Shown in pieces: positions 15,205 to 24,537 of a stretch of DNA of 64,000 nucleotides (its first letter is position 1; every line of letters begins with the position of its first letter). This DNA comes from JAHFPN01 sp963765745 (lineage in GTDB: Bacteria; Pseudomonadota; Alphaproteobacteria; Rhizobiales; Xanthobacteraceae). A program made the position numbers and the translations under genes. Location of the stretch: assembly GCA_963765745.1 (NCBI GenBank), contig CAVXXM010000011.1, positions 1 through 64,000 of the forward strand. Reading direction: 5' to 3'. Under the pieces are notes generated by a model. That model ran no database searches, was not told where the DNA came from, and worked only from the letters and a program-made list of their open reading frames with translations.

Positions 15205-16165
15205 GGCGCCCTCCCCCGAACAGGCCCATGAGCCCGCCACGCGCGAACAGGACCACGAGCACCAGGAGCGGCCCGAAAATCACTTTCCAATGCTCGGTGA
15301 AGCCCGAAAGCAGCTCCTCGAGCAGCAGATAGACGAGGCTCCCGAGCACCGCGCCGTGCAGCGAGCCCATGCCGCCCAGGATCACCATCACGATCAGCTC
15401 GCCGGAGCGCTGCCACGACATATAGGCGGGGCTGACGAACGAATTCTGGTTGGCGAGCAAAAAGCCCGCGATCGCGCAGATGCAGCCCGAGATCACATAG
15501 GCCGTAAGGCGGAAAGCATGGACGTTGTAGCCCATGGTCTCCGTGCGCACCGGGTTCTCGCGTGCGGCCCGCAAGACGCGTCCGAAGCGCGAGGCCACGA
15601 TCATGCGGCAGAGGAGATAGACGACGGCGAGCGCGACGAGCACGGCGTAGTAGAACCCACGCGGATCGGCGAGCAACGGAAGACCGAGCACCGTCGATCG
15701 CGCCGCGAGCGTCAAGCCGTCGTCGCCGCCATACTGCGAAAGCGAGGTCGCCGTGTAATAGGCCATCTGGCCGAAAGCGAGCGTGATCATGATGAAATAG
15801 ACGCCGCGCGTGCGCATGGCGATGGCACCGGTGGCAAGCGCGAACAACGCGGCGGCGGCAAGTGCGACCGGCAGCACGGCGATTGCATCGGTGATGCCAT
15901 ACGCCGCTGCTATTCCGACCGCATAGGCGCCGATGCCGAGAAAGGCCGCGTGGCCGAAGCTCACCAGCCCGCCATAACCGAGAATCAGATCGAGGCTGAT
16001 TGCGGCAATGGAAAAGATCATCACGCGGGCGAACAGCCCGATGAGATAGCGCTCACCCGGAAGATAGTGCGCAAACAGCGGCAGCAGCGCGAGCACGATA
16101 AGAAGTGCGAGCGGAAGCGCGAACACAGGGCGGGCTGCGGGAGCGCTGGATTGGGGCTCGGCCAT
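15197..16165 (-). CDS. livM: Branched-chain amino acid ABC transporter permease LivM
   Basis: A 322-residue inner-membrane permease. It has the LivM hallmark LILGYGGLVSFGHAAFLGIGAY near residue 60 and the coupling region VLRAARENPVRTETMGYNVHAFRL near 205, followed by GGMGSLHGAVLGSL. Its ATG (16163-16165) overlaps the livH stop codon and its own stop overlaps the livG start, so the genes are translationally coupled. About eight to nine hydrophobic segments are apparent. It pairs with LivH to form the channel. Confidence 0.92.
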   Translation of the reverse strand: MAEPQSSAPAARPVFALPLALLIVLALLPLFAHYLPGERYLIGLFARVMIFSIAAISLDLILGYGGLVSFGHAAFLGIGAYAVGIAAAYGITDAIAVLPVALAAAALFALATGAIAMRTRGVYFIMITLAFGQMAYYTATSLSQYGGDDGLTLAARSTVLGLPLLADPRGFYYAVLVALAVVYLLCRMIVASRFGRVLRAARENPVRTETMGYNVHAFRLTAYVISGCICAIAGFLLANQNSFVSPAYMSWQRSGELIVMVILGGMGSLHGAVLGSLVYLLLEELLSGFTEHWKVIFGPLLVLVVLFARGGLMGLFGGGRRG

Positions 16166-17088
16166 CAGCGTCCCTTGGCCGGAAACAGACCCGCCGGTTT
16201 CAGCAGCAGCACGAGCGCCATCAAGAGATAGATCAGCATGGACGCGACGGCCGGACCGACTTGGCGCGCGGCGGACGTGTCGAGAAACAGCCGGAACAGA
16301 TCGGTCGCGAACGAGCGGCCGAGCGTATCAACGAGGCCCACGAGCAGCGCGCCGAGGAAGGCGCCGCGGATCGAGCCGATGCCGCCGATCACGATCACGA
16401 CGAAGGCCAGGATCAATACGCTGTCGCCCATGCCGGGTTCGACCGAGAGAATCGGCGCCACCATGACGCCAGCGAAGCCCGCGAGCATGGCGCCGAAGCC
16501 GAACACCAATGTGAACAGCCGCCGCACATCGACACCGAGCGCCGAAACCATGGCCGCATTGGTGGCGCCGGCACGGATGCGCATGCCGATGCGGGTCTTG
16601 GTCACCACGAACCACAGGCCGGCCGCGACCAACAGCCCCGAGGCGATGATGCAGAGCCGCCAGACCGGATAATTCAACCCATCCATGAGTCGCAAGGAGC
16701 CGGAGAAAAAGTCGGGTATCGGCAAATTGCGCGGCGCGGCGCCCCAGACGATCTTCACGCCTTCGTTCACGAATAGGATCACGCCGAAGGTGGCCAGCAC
16801 CTGATCGAGATGATCGCGCTCGTAGAGATGCCGGAAGACGAGCACTTCGACGAGCAGCCCGATGAGCAGCGCGGCGATGAGCGCGAGCACGAGCGCATAG
16901 CCGAAATTTCCAGTGAGGCCGTAGAAGGTGACGGCCAGATACGCGCCCAGCATGTACTGCACGCCGTGGGCGAGATTGATGAAGTCCATCACACCGAACA
17001 CGAGCGTCAGCCCGGCGGCGATCAGGAACAGCAGCACGCCGAGCTGCAGCCCGTTCAGCGTCTGGACGATGAAGAGGGTGGTGGACAT
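16165..17088 (-). CDS. livH: Branched-chain amino acid ABC transporter permease LivH
   Basis: A 307-residue inner-membrane permease. The N-terminal LTLVFGVMDFINLAHGVQYMLGAYLA is the LivH pattern. RIGMRIRAGATNAAMVSALGVD is the ATPase-contacting loop, and GGIGSIRGAFLGALLVG lies near the end. ATG 17088 is the start. It is preceded by the substrate-binding protein gene, with a perfect hairpin in the gap, and followed immediately by livM. Confidence 0.92.
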   Translation of the reverse strand: MSTTLFIVQTLNGLQLGVLLFLIAAGLTLVFGVMDFINLAHGVQYMLGAYLAVTFYGLTGNFGYALVLALIAALLIGLLVEVLVFRHLYERDHLDQVLATFGVILFVNEGVKIVWGAAPRNLPIPDFFSGSLRLMDGLNYPVWRLCIIASGLLVAAGLWFVVTKTRIGMRIRAGATNAAMVSALGVDVRRLFTLVFGFGAMLAGFAGVMVAPILSVEPGMGDSVLILAFVVIVIGGIGSIRGAFLGALLVGLVDTLGRSFATDLFRLFLDTSAARQVGPAVASMLIYLLMALVLLLKPAGLFPAKGR

Positions 17089-17108
17089 CAGGAACGCCGG
17101 TCAATCAG

Positions 17109-17138
17109 AACCCTCTCCCCGCAAGCGGGGAGAGGGTT
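17109..17138. terminator. Perfect 14-bp stem hairpin between the binding-protein gene and livH
   Basis: AACCCTCTCCCCGC pairs exactly with its complement across a two-base AA turn. It lies between the substrate-binding protein gene and livH and may reduce transcription into the downstream genes, giving more binding protein than permease. A related imperfect palindrome with the same CCCTCTCCCCGC core is at 19348-19380, so it may instead be a dispersed palindromic repeat. Confidence 0.5.
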
Positions 17139-17154
17139 ACTCGAGCGGCTCGGA

Positions 17155-18327
17155 TCACTTCAGCGGACAATCCTTCGCATAGGCGTCGGTGTAGCCGGTG
17201 AACGCCTTGACGACGATCTCGGTCGCGAACTTGCCGTCGGCACGCTTCACCGCCTTCACGACATAGACGTCCTGGATCGGAAAGCCGTTGGTGTTGAGCT
17301 TGAACGGCGCCCCGCGGATCGACGCGAAGCTCGCCTTCTTGAAGGCATCGCGCAGTGCCGCTTTGTCCGCGACCTTGCCGCCCGCGGCCTTGATCGCGGC
17401 GTCGATCAGAAGCGCCGCATCATAGCCTTGCGCGGCATACATCGCGGGCACCTTGCCGTAGTCCTTCTCGTAATCGGCGACGAACTTCTTATTCACCGGG
17501 TTATCGAGATTGGGCGCCCATTGCGATCCACCGAGCAATCCGACCGCGGCGTCCTGGGTCGCCGGCAGCGTGGTCTCATCTACGGTGAAGGCGGAGAGGA
17601 ACGGGATTTTCCCGGCCAGGCCGGCCTGGGCAAATTGCTTGACGAAGTTCACGCCCATGCCGCCCGGCTCGAAGGCGAATACCGCGTCGGGCTTGAGGGA
17701 GGCGATCTTCGCGATCTCGGCGGCGAAGTCGAGCTGGTTCACCTGATTGAAGATTTCCTCGACGATCTCGCCTTTGAAATGGCGCTTGAAGCCGGCCATG
17801 GAATCCTTGCCGGCCTGATAGTTCGGCGCGATCAGCACGACTTTCTTGTAGCCGGTGTCCTGGGCGTATTTGCCCATGGCCTCGTGGTTCTGGTCGTTCT
17901 GCCAGGCGCTGGAGAAGAACCAGGGCGAGCAGCCGCGGCCGGCGAGCGGCGACGGGCCGGCGTTCGGGCTCACCAGGATGGTGTTGGCGTCGAACACGGG
18001 CTTGGCGATCGCCATCATTACGTTCGAGAAGATCACGCCGACGACGATATCGACCTTGTCGCGCTCGAGTAGCGCCTGCACCTTCTGCACGCCGACGTCG
18101 GGCTTGAGTTCGTCATCGACCACGATGATGTCGGCAGTCAGCCCGCCGAGCTTGCCGCCCAGATGCTTGATGCCGAGCTGGAAGCCGTCGCGGGCGTGCT
18201 GGCCGAGCACGGCGGCCGGACCGGACAGCGTCAGCATCACGCCAACTTTCACCGATTGCGCTTGCGCGCCCATGGCCGCGAGCGCAAACGCGCCCGCAAT
18301 TCCTGCGGTTGCGAGAAACCTACGCAT
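17155..18327 (-). CDS. ABC transporter substrate-binding protein, branched-chain amino acid type
   Basis: A 390-residue periplasmic binding protein (Peripla_BP_6 type). It has a signal peptide (RRFLATAGIAGAFALAAMGAQA) followed by the family start QSVKVGVMLTLSGPAAVLGQ. Other family segments are LLERDKVDIVVGVIFSNVM and VVLIAPNYQAGKDSMAGFKR; the C-terminus ends TDAYAKDCPLK. It is the first gene of the minus-strand liv operon. The ligand could be leucine-type amino acids but also amides, urea or aromatic acids; sequence reading does not decide. Confidence 0.9.
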   Translation of the reverse strand: MRRFLATAGIAGAFALAAMGAQAQSVKVGVMLTLSGPAAVLGQHARDGFQLGIKHLGGKLGGLTADIIVVDDELKPDVGVQKVQALLERDKVDIVVGVIFSNVMMAIAKPVFDANTILVSPNAGPSPLAGRGCSPWFFSSAWQNDQNHEAMGKYAQDTGYKKVVLIAPNYQAGKDSMAGFKRHFKGEIVEEIFNQVNQLDFAAEIAKIASLKPDAVFAFEPGGMGVNFVKQFAQAGLAGKIPFLSAFTVDETTLPATQDAAVGLLGGSQWAPNLDNPVNKKFVADYEKDYGKVPAMYAAQGYDAALLIDAAIKAAGGKVADKAALRDAFKKASFASIRGAPFKLNTNGFPIQDVYVVKAVKRADGKFATEIVVKAFTGYTDAYAKDCPLK

Positions 18328-18461
18328 GATTACCCCTCTCTCCCCGGCGGGACTTCGCCCGCTCTATTTGACGCGCACGGATCGGCCGCGCGTACCCCGG
18401 CCATAGATAAAGCATTTCGCCGCCCGAGTCCTGAGGCTAATGCCTTGTCACGAAATGGATT

Positions 18462-19296
18462 TCAGAGACCGGCCAGCTCGACCAGCCGCGCGGTGAGCGG
18501 GCTATCGGGCTTCGCCAATGGATCGAGCACAGTGAAATGATTGGCGCCGGCGACAGCTTCGTAACGGGTCGCGATGCCCTTCTGCTTCCACGCATCGGCG
18601 ATGATCCGGCTCTGGCGCAGGAACTCCGAACTCTCGTCCGCTCCAACCCAGGCATCGAAGGTCCTGACGCCAGACGGCACCGGCCAGAGAATCGGCGAGG
18701 TGCGCCGCGCCTCGGCGGCATCAAGCTTGAGATCAGTATTCATGCTCGTCCGCAAGAGCGGCGACAGATCGAAAAGACCCGAGATCGAAAGGCCGGCAGG
18801 CGTGAGATCGGCGGGCAGATCCGTGCCGCGCTTTTTCCAGTCGGTGCCGACCAGACAACCGGCAAGATGCCCGCCGGCGGAATGGCCGCAGGCGACGATC
18901 GATCCGCCATGGCGGCGGCCGAGGAAGGCCGTGGCCTCTCGCACTTGCTCGATGATCTCGGTGATCGTCACCTTGGGGCAGAGATCGTAGCCCGCTAGCG
19001 CAAAGGCGAGTCCGCGCGCGTTGGCGCCGGCGGCCAGGTGGCTGAAGCTTTCGCGCTCGAGCGCGCGCCAGTAGCCGCCATGTATAAAGAGCGCGATGCG
19101 CGCAGTCGCGCGCGGCGCCCGGCCAGAACAGATCGATCTTCTGCCGCTCGCTCGCACCATAGGCGAGGCCGAGTTCGCTGTTCTTGTGCGAGGCGCGAAA
19201 AGCGGCGGCATCGCGCTGCCAGCGCGAGAGAATCGCCTGATGCTCCGGCACCCGCGCACGATTGTTGTATTCGATTTCGTAATCGATCGCCGTCAT
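18462..19296 (-). CDS. Alpha/beta hydrolase, esterase / kynurenine-formamidase-like (frameshifted)
   Basis: About 277 residues once one extra base near 19110-19120 is removed. The start is ATG 19296 (MTAIDYEIEYNNRARVPEH). The oxyanion-hole motif IALFIHGGYWRAL and nucleophile elbow ACGHSAGGHL are present, with the catalytic serine in GHSAG. The C-terminal ANHFTVLDPL gives the likely histidine. The N-terminal EYNNRARVPEH and YGASERQKIDLFWP segments resemble formamidase-like esterases that act on small amides or esters. The actual substrate is not known. Confidence 0.8.
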
Positions 19297-19347
19297 CCCC
19301 GCCCCCGTTCTAGGCGGGAATGTCCGCGATCGGCGTAAAGGGAGCAA

Positions 19348-19380
19348 GAGACCCTCTCCCCGCTTTGGGGAGAAAGTCTC
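19348..19380. repeat. Imperfect palindrome related to the 17109 hairpin
   Basis: GAGACCCTCTCCCCGC faces GGGGAGAAAGTCTC with a few mismatches. The core CCCTCTCCCCGC is shared with 17109-17138. It lies between the hydrolase start and the end of the von Willebrand gene, so it could serve as terminator or be a dispersed repeat. Confidence 0.45.
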
Positions 19381-19385
19381 AATTC

Positions 19386-20499
19386 TCAGTTCGTGGCCGG
19401 GCGCGTAACCTGCCTGCGCAGCGTGTCCTCGACCACGCGGTCGAAAGAGTCCTTGGCCTGCGGCTGTTTCGCGCGCTCAGCGGCGAGATGGCTGTCGCGC
19501 TGCTTGACCAGCTCCGACATGCGCTCATCGAGCATCTTGCGTTTCGCAGTCTGGGTCTCGATCAACGCTTTACGCTCGGCCGGAGCCAGCGACCGCAATT
19601 CTTCGGGAAGCTCGGCCTCGGGCACCGCTTCGAGCCGCGCGCGGCCGGCGAGCGCGTCGCCGACGAGATCGCCGCCGCCGGTGACGAGCTCGCGCACGCC
19701 CGCCTTCTTGCTCATGATAACCCGCCATGTCGGAGGCCGCGGGCGCGGGTGCCGCCACGGAGCGCGCGAGCTTATCCTGCACCGCGCGCTGATCGGCGCG
19801 CTTGCCGTAGGGAATGACGGTCTTGTTGAGCTCGATCTGCAACCCATGGATCTTGCGGTCAAAGGGCGTCTCGATCACCACGACCGCGCCGTGCTGCGGA
19901 ATGCGCAGATATTCGCCGTTGGCGTGCTGGGCGATCTCGCGCCACACCCGCTCGGTATCGCGCGCGTCGCCGGCCTGCACGGCGTTCACGATAATGCCTC
20001 GCTTGCGCGCATCGGCGACCACCTCGGGATACTTGCGGTCCTGCGCGTAGTCCATGTGCGGCGGAGCGTCGCCGACCAGAAAGATGATCCGGCAGATCTC
20101 GTGGCCCTTCGACCAGTTGAGCTTGGTCACCGCCACATCGAGCGCTTCGTTCACGCTCTCGGGCCAATCGCCACCGCCGCGCGCGCGGAACCCGAGCAGT
20201 TCGCCGTAGAGGCCCTGGATGTCGGTGGTCAGGTCGAACTTCCTGGTCACGTACTCGTCGCCGATGTCGCGATAGGCCACCAGCGCCATGCGAATCTCGG
20301 CCTCGGGATTGGCGTCGACGATCGAGGTCGCGATCGACCAGATTTTGCGCTTAGCGCCTTCGATCAGCGGTCCCATGGAGCCGGTGGTGTCGAGCACGAA
20401 GGCGACCTCGACCAAAGGCCTTCCGGCAAACGCGGCCGGCATTGCGACAAGGCAGAAGAAGAGGGCCGCGAGCGCGGCGCGCAGGGCGTGAATCGGCAT
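19386..20499 (-). CDS. Exported von Willebrand factor type A domain protein (frameshifted)
   Basis: About 370 residues once one extra base near 19718 is removed. It starts at ATG 20499 with a signal peptide (LRAALAALFFCLVAMPAAFA). The VWA domain begins at once: VEVAFVLDTTGSMGPLIEGA carries a MIDAS-like DxTGS metal site, and DIGDEYVTRKFDLTTDIQ and IIFLVGDAPPHMDY follow. The C-terminal quarter after the frame change is charged and probably helical (LRSLAPAERKALIETQTAKR, MLDERMSELVKQRDS). It is presumably periplasmic. The binding partner is unknown. Confidence 0.8.
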
Positions 20500-20698
20500 C
20501 GGGTCTCCCCACAAATCAGGTTGCAGCGGGGTGGATGCTCGGCGGCGATCCGGGCCCGAGCGGGAAGGAAGCGCGGCCGGCTGGCGCTGAATTCGTGGCG
20601 CGATTTTGTGCAGAAAGATCAGAATGATTGCCGGATCAGCCAATCGGCCGAGAGAGCGGGTCCGAATTGTGGCGGCGACCGGCGGCCTCGCACGCCGC

Positions 20699-21253
20699 TC
20701 AGCGCGGCGCGCGTTTGGCGAGGATGCGCTGGAGCGTGCGCCGGTGCATGGAGAGCCGCCGCGCGGTCTCCGAGACATTCCGGCCGCACAGTTCGTAGAC
20801 GCGCTGGATGTGCTCCCAGCGAACACGGTCGGCGGACATGGGATTTTCCGGCGGCTCGGGCTTTTGTCCGGTTTTCGCCGTGAGCGCCGCGCAAATATCG
20901 TCGGCGTCGGCGGGCTTGGCAAGATAATCGACGGCGCCGAGTTTGACCGCATTCACCGCAGTCGCGATGTTGCCGTAGCCGGTAAGTACGATGCAGCGCG
21001 CGTCGGGGCGGCGTTCCTTCAAGGCGGAGATTACATCGAGGCCGCTGCCGTCGCGGAGTCGCATATCGACCACGGCAAACGTCGGCGGAGACGAGGCCAC
21101 CTGCGCCAGACCCTCGGCCACGGACTCTGCCGTCTTCACGTCAAAGCCGCGGCTCTCCATTGCGCGCGCAAAGCGCTGCAGGAACGGCTTGTCGTCGTCG
21201 ACGATGAGCAGGCTGCGGTCGGGAGACTTCTCGATGGTGGACACGGGGGACAT
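20699..21253 (-). CDS. actR: Redox response regulator ActR/RegA
   Basis: A 184-residue two-component response regulator. The receiver domain has SLLIVDDDKPFLQRF with the acidic pocket, phospho-acceptor aspartate in FAVVDMRLRDGSGLDV, and IVLTGYGNIATAVNAVKLGA. A short linker with prolines (PEPPENP) leads to the Fis-type HTH NVSETARRLSMHRRTLQRIL at the C-terminus, exactly the RegA/ActR arrangement. ATG 21253 is the best start; the extension upstream would need TTG. It lies downstream of actS on the same strand. The pair usually controls respiration, nitrogen fixation and carbon fixation by redox state. Confidence 0.92.
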   Translation of the reverse strand: MSPVSTIEKSPDRSLLIVDDDKPFLQRFARAMESRGFDVKTAESVAEGLAQVASSPPTFAVVDMRLRDGSGLDVISALKERRPDARCIVLTGYGNIATAVNAVKLGAVDYLAKPADADDICAALTAKTGQKPEPPENPMSADRVRWEHIQRVYELCGRNVSETARRLSMHRRTLQRILAKRAPR

Positions 21254-21396
21254 CAACAAACAGGGCTCCGCCAATTTGTTTCAAATTATAACTACATTTA
21301 CCCCGCTCCTACGATAATACCTACTGCCCGACCAAATCTTGGTTAGCGGCGCCGCCCCCCTTCTTAGCCAAAGAAACAGCCTGGATCGTGGACTGC

Positions 21397-22776
21397 TCAG
21401 GTCGCGACCGGCCGCGCGGCAAGTTCGGGCGCCTCGCCCGGACGCAAAGGCCGCGCCGGCAGCGCTGCCAAAGCCTGTTCGAGTGCGCGGCGGGGCCAGC
21501 TTATGCGCACGACGGCACCCAAGGCCGGAGCCGGACGATTGGCGACATCGAGCTTCGCGCCGGTCCGTTCCAGAAGCGTCTTGGCGATGAAAAAGCCGAG
21601 GCCGAGTCCGCCCGGGCCGCCGACCGCGGCACGGTCGCGCCGCGATCCGCGCATCGTGACGTAAGGCTCACCGATCCGGTCGATCACGGTTGGCGAGAAG
21701 CCGGGGCCGTCGTCGGAGATCTCGATCGCAATTGCATCGGCATCCCAACGGGCGGAGACCACCACCTGTCGGCGTGCGAAATCGACGGCGTTCTCGACGA
21801 AATTCCCGAGCCCATAAATGATGCCGGGATTGCGGGCGATCACCGGCTCGTCGGCGCGCTCGAGAGGCAGGTCGAGCCTGATCTCCAAGCCGAACGGCCG
21901 GTGCGGCGCGGCTACTTCCTCCAGCAAGAGCGAAATCGGCATGCGGTCGAACGGCGCATCGCCCGAGCCAAGCGTCGTAAGCGTAGCCAGGATGGAGCGG
22001 CAGCGCTCGGTCTGCTCACGCAAAAGCCTAATGTCGTCGGCATGTGGCCCGTCCTTCGGCATGTCCCGCTCGAGCTCGCGCACGACGAGCACGACGGTCG
22101 AAAGCGGCGTGCCGAGCTCGTGCGCGGCGGCGGCGGCCAGTCCGTCAAGCGCCGAGAGATGTTGCTCGCGCGCGAGCACGAGCTCGGTAGCGGCGAGCGC
22201 GGCGGAAAGCTGGCTCCCTTCCTCGGCGATCCGCCATGCATAAAGACCGATGAAGACGACCGAAACTTGCAACGAAAGCCAGATGCCGACCTGATAAATC
22301 GCCGGCACTTTCGCCTCGGATCCCGGATACCACGGCAGCGGATAATGGAAGAAAGCGAGCGCGGTGATCGTCGCGACCGTCAGCGCCCCGAGCACAATCG
22401 TCGTGCGCGGTGAAAGTGCGGCGGCTGAAATCAGAACCGGCGCCAGGAACAACACACAGAAAGGATTTGAAATGCCGCCGGTAAAATAAAGCAGCCACCC
22501 GAGCTGAACGATGTCGTAAGCGAGCAATAAGGCCGCCTCTCGATCATCCAGGCGACGGCTGGCCGCGAAGCGTATACTGAGCCCAACATTGATCGCGGCA
22601 GTGAGCGCAACGATACCCAGCGTAAGCACCATCGGCAGATCGAAGCCGAGGCCCCAGTAGACCGCAACAAGCACGATCAATTGACCCGCGACCGCCAACC
22701 AACGCAGGCGGACGAGCGTATCGAGCCGCAGCCCAAAAGGCCGCTCGGTCACGGGACGGTCGAATTCGACGGCCAT
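21397..22776 (-). CDS. actS: Redox sensor histidine kinase ActS/RegB
   Basis: A 459-residue membrane sensor kinase. About six hydrophobic segments span residues 25-190. The H-box AAAAHELGTPLSTVVLVV carries the phosphorylated histidine and is the RegB/ActS form. GNFVENAVDFARRQV is the N-box, SDDGPGFSP and GGLGLGFFIAKTLLER are the ATP-lid glycine motifs. No typical RegB redox cysteine at the phosphotransfer region is obvious; the single clear cysteines are in NPFCVLFLAP and TERCRSILA. It is transcribed toward actR. Confidence 0.92.
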   Translation of the reverse strand: MAVEFDRPVTERPFGLRLDTLVRLRWLAVAGQLIVLVAVYWGLGFDLPMVLTLGIVALTAAINVGLSIRFAASRRLDDREAALLLAYDIVQLGWLLYFTGGISNPFCVLFLAPVLISAAALSPRTTIVLGALTVATITALAFFHYPLPWYPGSEAKVPAIYQVGIWLSLQVSVVFIGLYAWRIAEEGSQLSAALAATELVLAREQHLSALDGLAAAAAHELGTPLSTVVLVVRELERDMPKDGPHADDIRLLREQTERCRSILATLTTLGSGDAPFDRMPISLLLEEVAAPHRPFGLEIRLDLPLERADEPVIARNPGIIYGLGNFVENAVDFARRQVVVSARWDADAIAIEISDDGPGFSPTVIDRIGEPYVTMRGSRRDRAAVGGPGGLGLGFFIAKTLLERTGAKLDVANRPAPALGAVVRISWPRRALEQALAALPARPLRPGEAPELAARPVAT

Positions 22777-22902
22777 GACGCCAATCTACGCACAAGCCGC
22801 AGAAGGCGAAACCGCCGTGGCGACCGGCCCCGGCCCTGGATCAAAGCAGTGTGGCTCGGCCGGCTTGCGTTTTTGCCCCTCGGCATGCGACCTCCCGGCC
22901 CC

Positions 22903-23685
22903 ATGAACAAGACCGCCGATCCGCTCCCCGCCATTCAAGCCGAGCAGCTGACCAAGCACTACGGTGAGACCATCGCCGTGGCGGGGATTTCGTTTTCGCT
23001 GACGCAGGGCTCGGTGACCGGGTTGCTCGGCGGCAACGGCGCCGGCAAGACCACGACCATCGGCATGATGATGGGGCTCGTCGCCCCGACCGCAGGATGG
23101 GTAAAGGTGCTGGGCGCGGACATGGCGAAAGAGCCCTACAAGGTGCTCCATCGCATCAATCTGGAAAGCCCCTATGTGGACCTGCCGCATCGGCTGACGG
23201 TGCGGCAGAACCTTTCGGTGTTCGCCATGCTCTATGACGTGGCCGAAGTCGCCGCGCGCATCGCGCGTTTGGCCACGGACCTGGCGCTTAGCGAATTCCT
23301 CGACCGGCCCGCCGGAAAGCTCTCGGCCGGCCAAAAGACCCGCGTTGCGCTGGCCAAGGCGCTGATCAACGAGCCGGAAATCCTTATCCTCGACGAGCCG
23401 ACCGCCTCGCTCGATCCCGATACGGCCGACTGGGTGCGGACGCATCTCGAGCGCTATCGGGAGCGGCGCGGCGCTTCGATTCTGCTGGCGTCGCACAACA
23501 TGAGCGAGGTCGAGCGGCTGTGCGACCGCGTCATCATGATGAAGCTCGGCCAGATCGTCGACGACGACACGCCCGAGGGCCTGTTGGCGCGCTATGGCCG
23601 CAGCACGCTCGAGGAAGTCTTCCTCGATGTCGCGCGCAACCGGCGCCAGCCGGCGGATGAGCCTGCGAAAAAGGCCGCGTCATGA
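22903..23685 (+). CDS. ABC transporter ATP-binding protein, ABC-2 exporter type
   Basis: A 260-residue ATPase that starts at ATG 22903 (MNKTADPLPAIQAEQLTKHYG); the frame extends further upstream but there it overlaps actS. Walker A is LLGGNGAGKTTTIGMMMGL, the signature region KLSAGQKTRVALAKAL, Walker B ILILDEPTASLDP, and the H-loop ILLASHNMSEVERLC. The C-terminus RSTLEEVFLDVAR is typical of ABC-2 exporters. Its stop overlaps the start of the permease gene at 23682. The substrate is not known; polysaccharide, lipid or drug export are all possible. Confidence 0.9.
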   Translation: MNKTADPLPAIQAEQLTKHYGETIAVAGISFSLTQGSVTGLLGGNGAGKTTTIGMMMGLVAPTAGWVKVLGADMAKEPYKVLHRINLESPYVDLPHRLTVRQNLSVFAMLYDVAEVAARIARLATDLALSEFLDRPAGKLSAGQKTRVALAKALINEPEILILDEPTASLDPDTADWVRTHLERYRERRGASILLASHNMSEVERLCDRVIMMKLGQIVDDDTPEGLLARYGRSTLEEVFLDVARNRRQPADEPAKKAAS

Positions 23686-24494
23686 GCACAGTCTCCCCCG
23701 CTTTCTCTCCGCGGCGCGTCGCCGCCATGGTGCTGCGCCATTTTTATCTGCTGCGCTCATCCTGGCCGCGGCTCCTGGAAATCGTCTATTGGCCGGCGGT
23801 ACAGATGACGATGTGGGGCTTCCTGCAGATCGGCATCGCCCCGCAAGCGGGCGCGCTCGCACAAGCCGCGAGTACTTTCCTGGCGGCGTTCCTGTTGTGG
23901 GACATCCTGTTCCGCGGCCAGCTCGGCTTCTCCATGTCGTTCCTCGAGGAGATGTGGTCGCGCAACATGCCGAACCTGATGATCTCGCCGCTCAGGCCGT
24001 TCGAGTTCGTACTGCAGCTGATCGTCATGGGCACGGTGCGCATGGCGATCGGGCTCGTGCCGGTGACGTTCCTGGCGATCTGGTTCTTCGGATTCAACTT
24101 CTGGAGTCTCGGGTTCGCCCTCGCCGCTTTCTTCGCGAACCTGCTGCTGACGAGTTGGGCGGTCGGAATGTTCTGCTCGGGACTGGTGCTCAGGAACGGC
24201 CTCGGCGCGGAGGGGCTCACGTGGAGCCTGATGTTCATTTTTCTTCCGCTCACCTGCGTCTATTATCCGGTCACGACGCTGCCGGCGTGGCTGCAGCCGA
24301 TCGCCTGGGCATTGCCGCCGACTTCCGTGTTCGAAGGCATGCGCGCGCTCGTGCTCGAGCAGACGTTTCGCGCGGACTTGATGCTTTGGGCGTTCGCGCT
24401 CAACGCGCTCTGGATCATCGCTGCGTCCGTCGGCTTCTCCATGCTGTTGAATTCCGCGCGGCGCGCCGGCTCGCTCATTCAGGTCGGCGAATAA
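23682..24494 (+). CDS. ABC-2 type transporter permease
   Basis: A 270-residue inner-membrane protein with about six hydrophobic segments (for example IGLVPVTFLAIWFFGFNFW and WSLMFIFLPLTCVYYPVTTL). The region EMWSRNMPNLMISPLRPFEF and the motif PIAWALPPTSVFEGMRAL match the ABC-2 membrane family. It overlaps the ATPase stop by four bases and so is translationally coupled. Together the two make a half-size exporter that would work as a 2+2 complex. Confidence 0.88.
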   Translation: MSTVSPAFSPRRVAAMVLRHFYLLRSSWPRLLEIVYWPAVQMTMWGFLQIGIAPQAGALAQAASTFLAAFLLWDILFRGQLGFSMSFLEEMWSRNMPNLMISPLRPFEFVLQLIVMGTVRMAIGLVPVTFLAIWFFGFNFWSLGFALAAFFANLLLTSWAVGMFCSGLVLRNGLGAEGLTWSLMFIFLPLTCVYYPVTTLPAWLQPIAWALPPTSVFEGMRALVLEQTFRADLMLWAFALNALWIIAASVGFSMLLNSARRAGSLIQVGE

Positions 24495-24537
24495 GCTCGG
24501 GACATTGCACTGCGGGCCTTCGCAATCCATTGACCGC

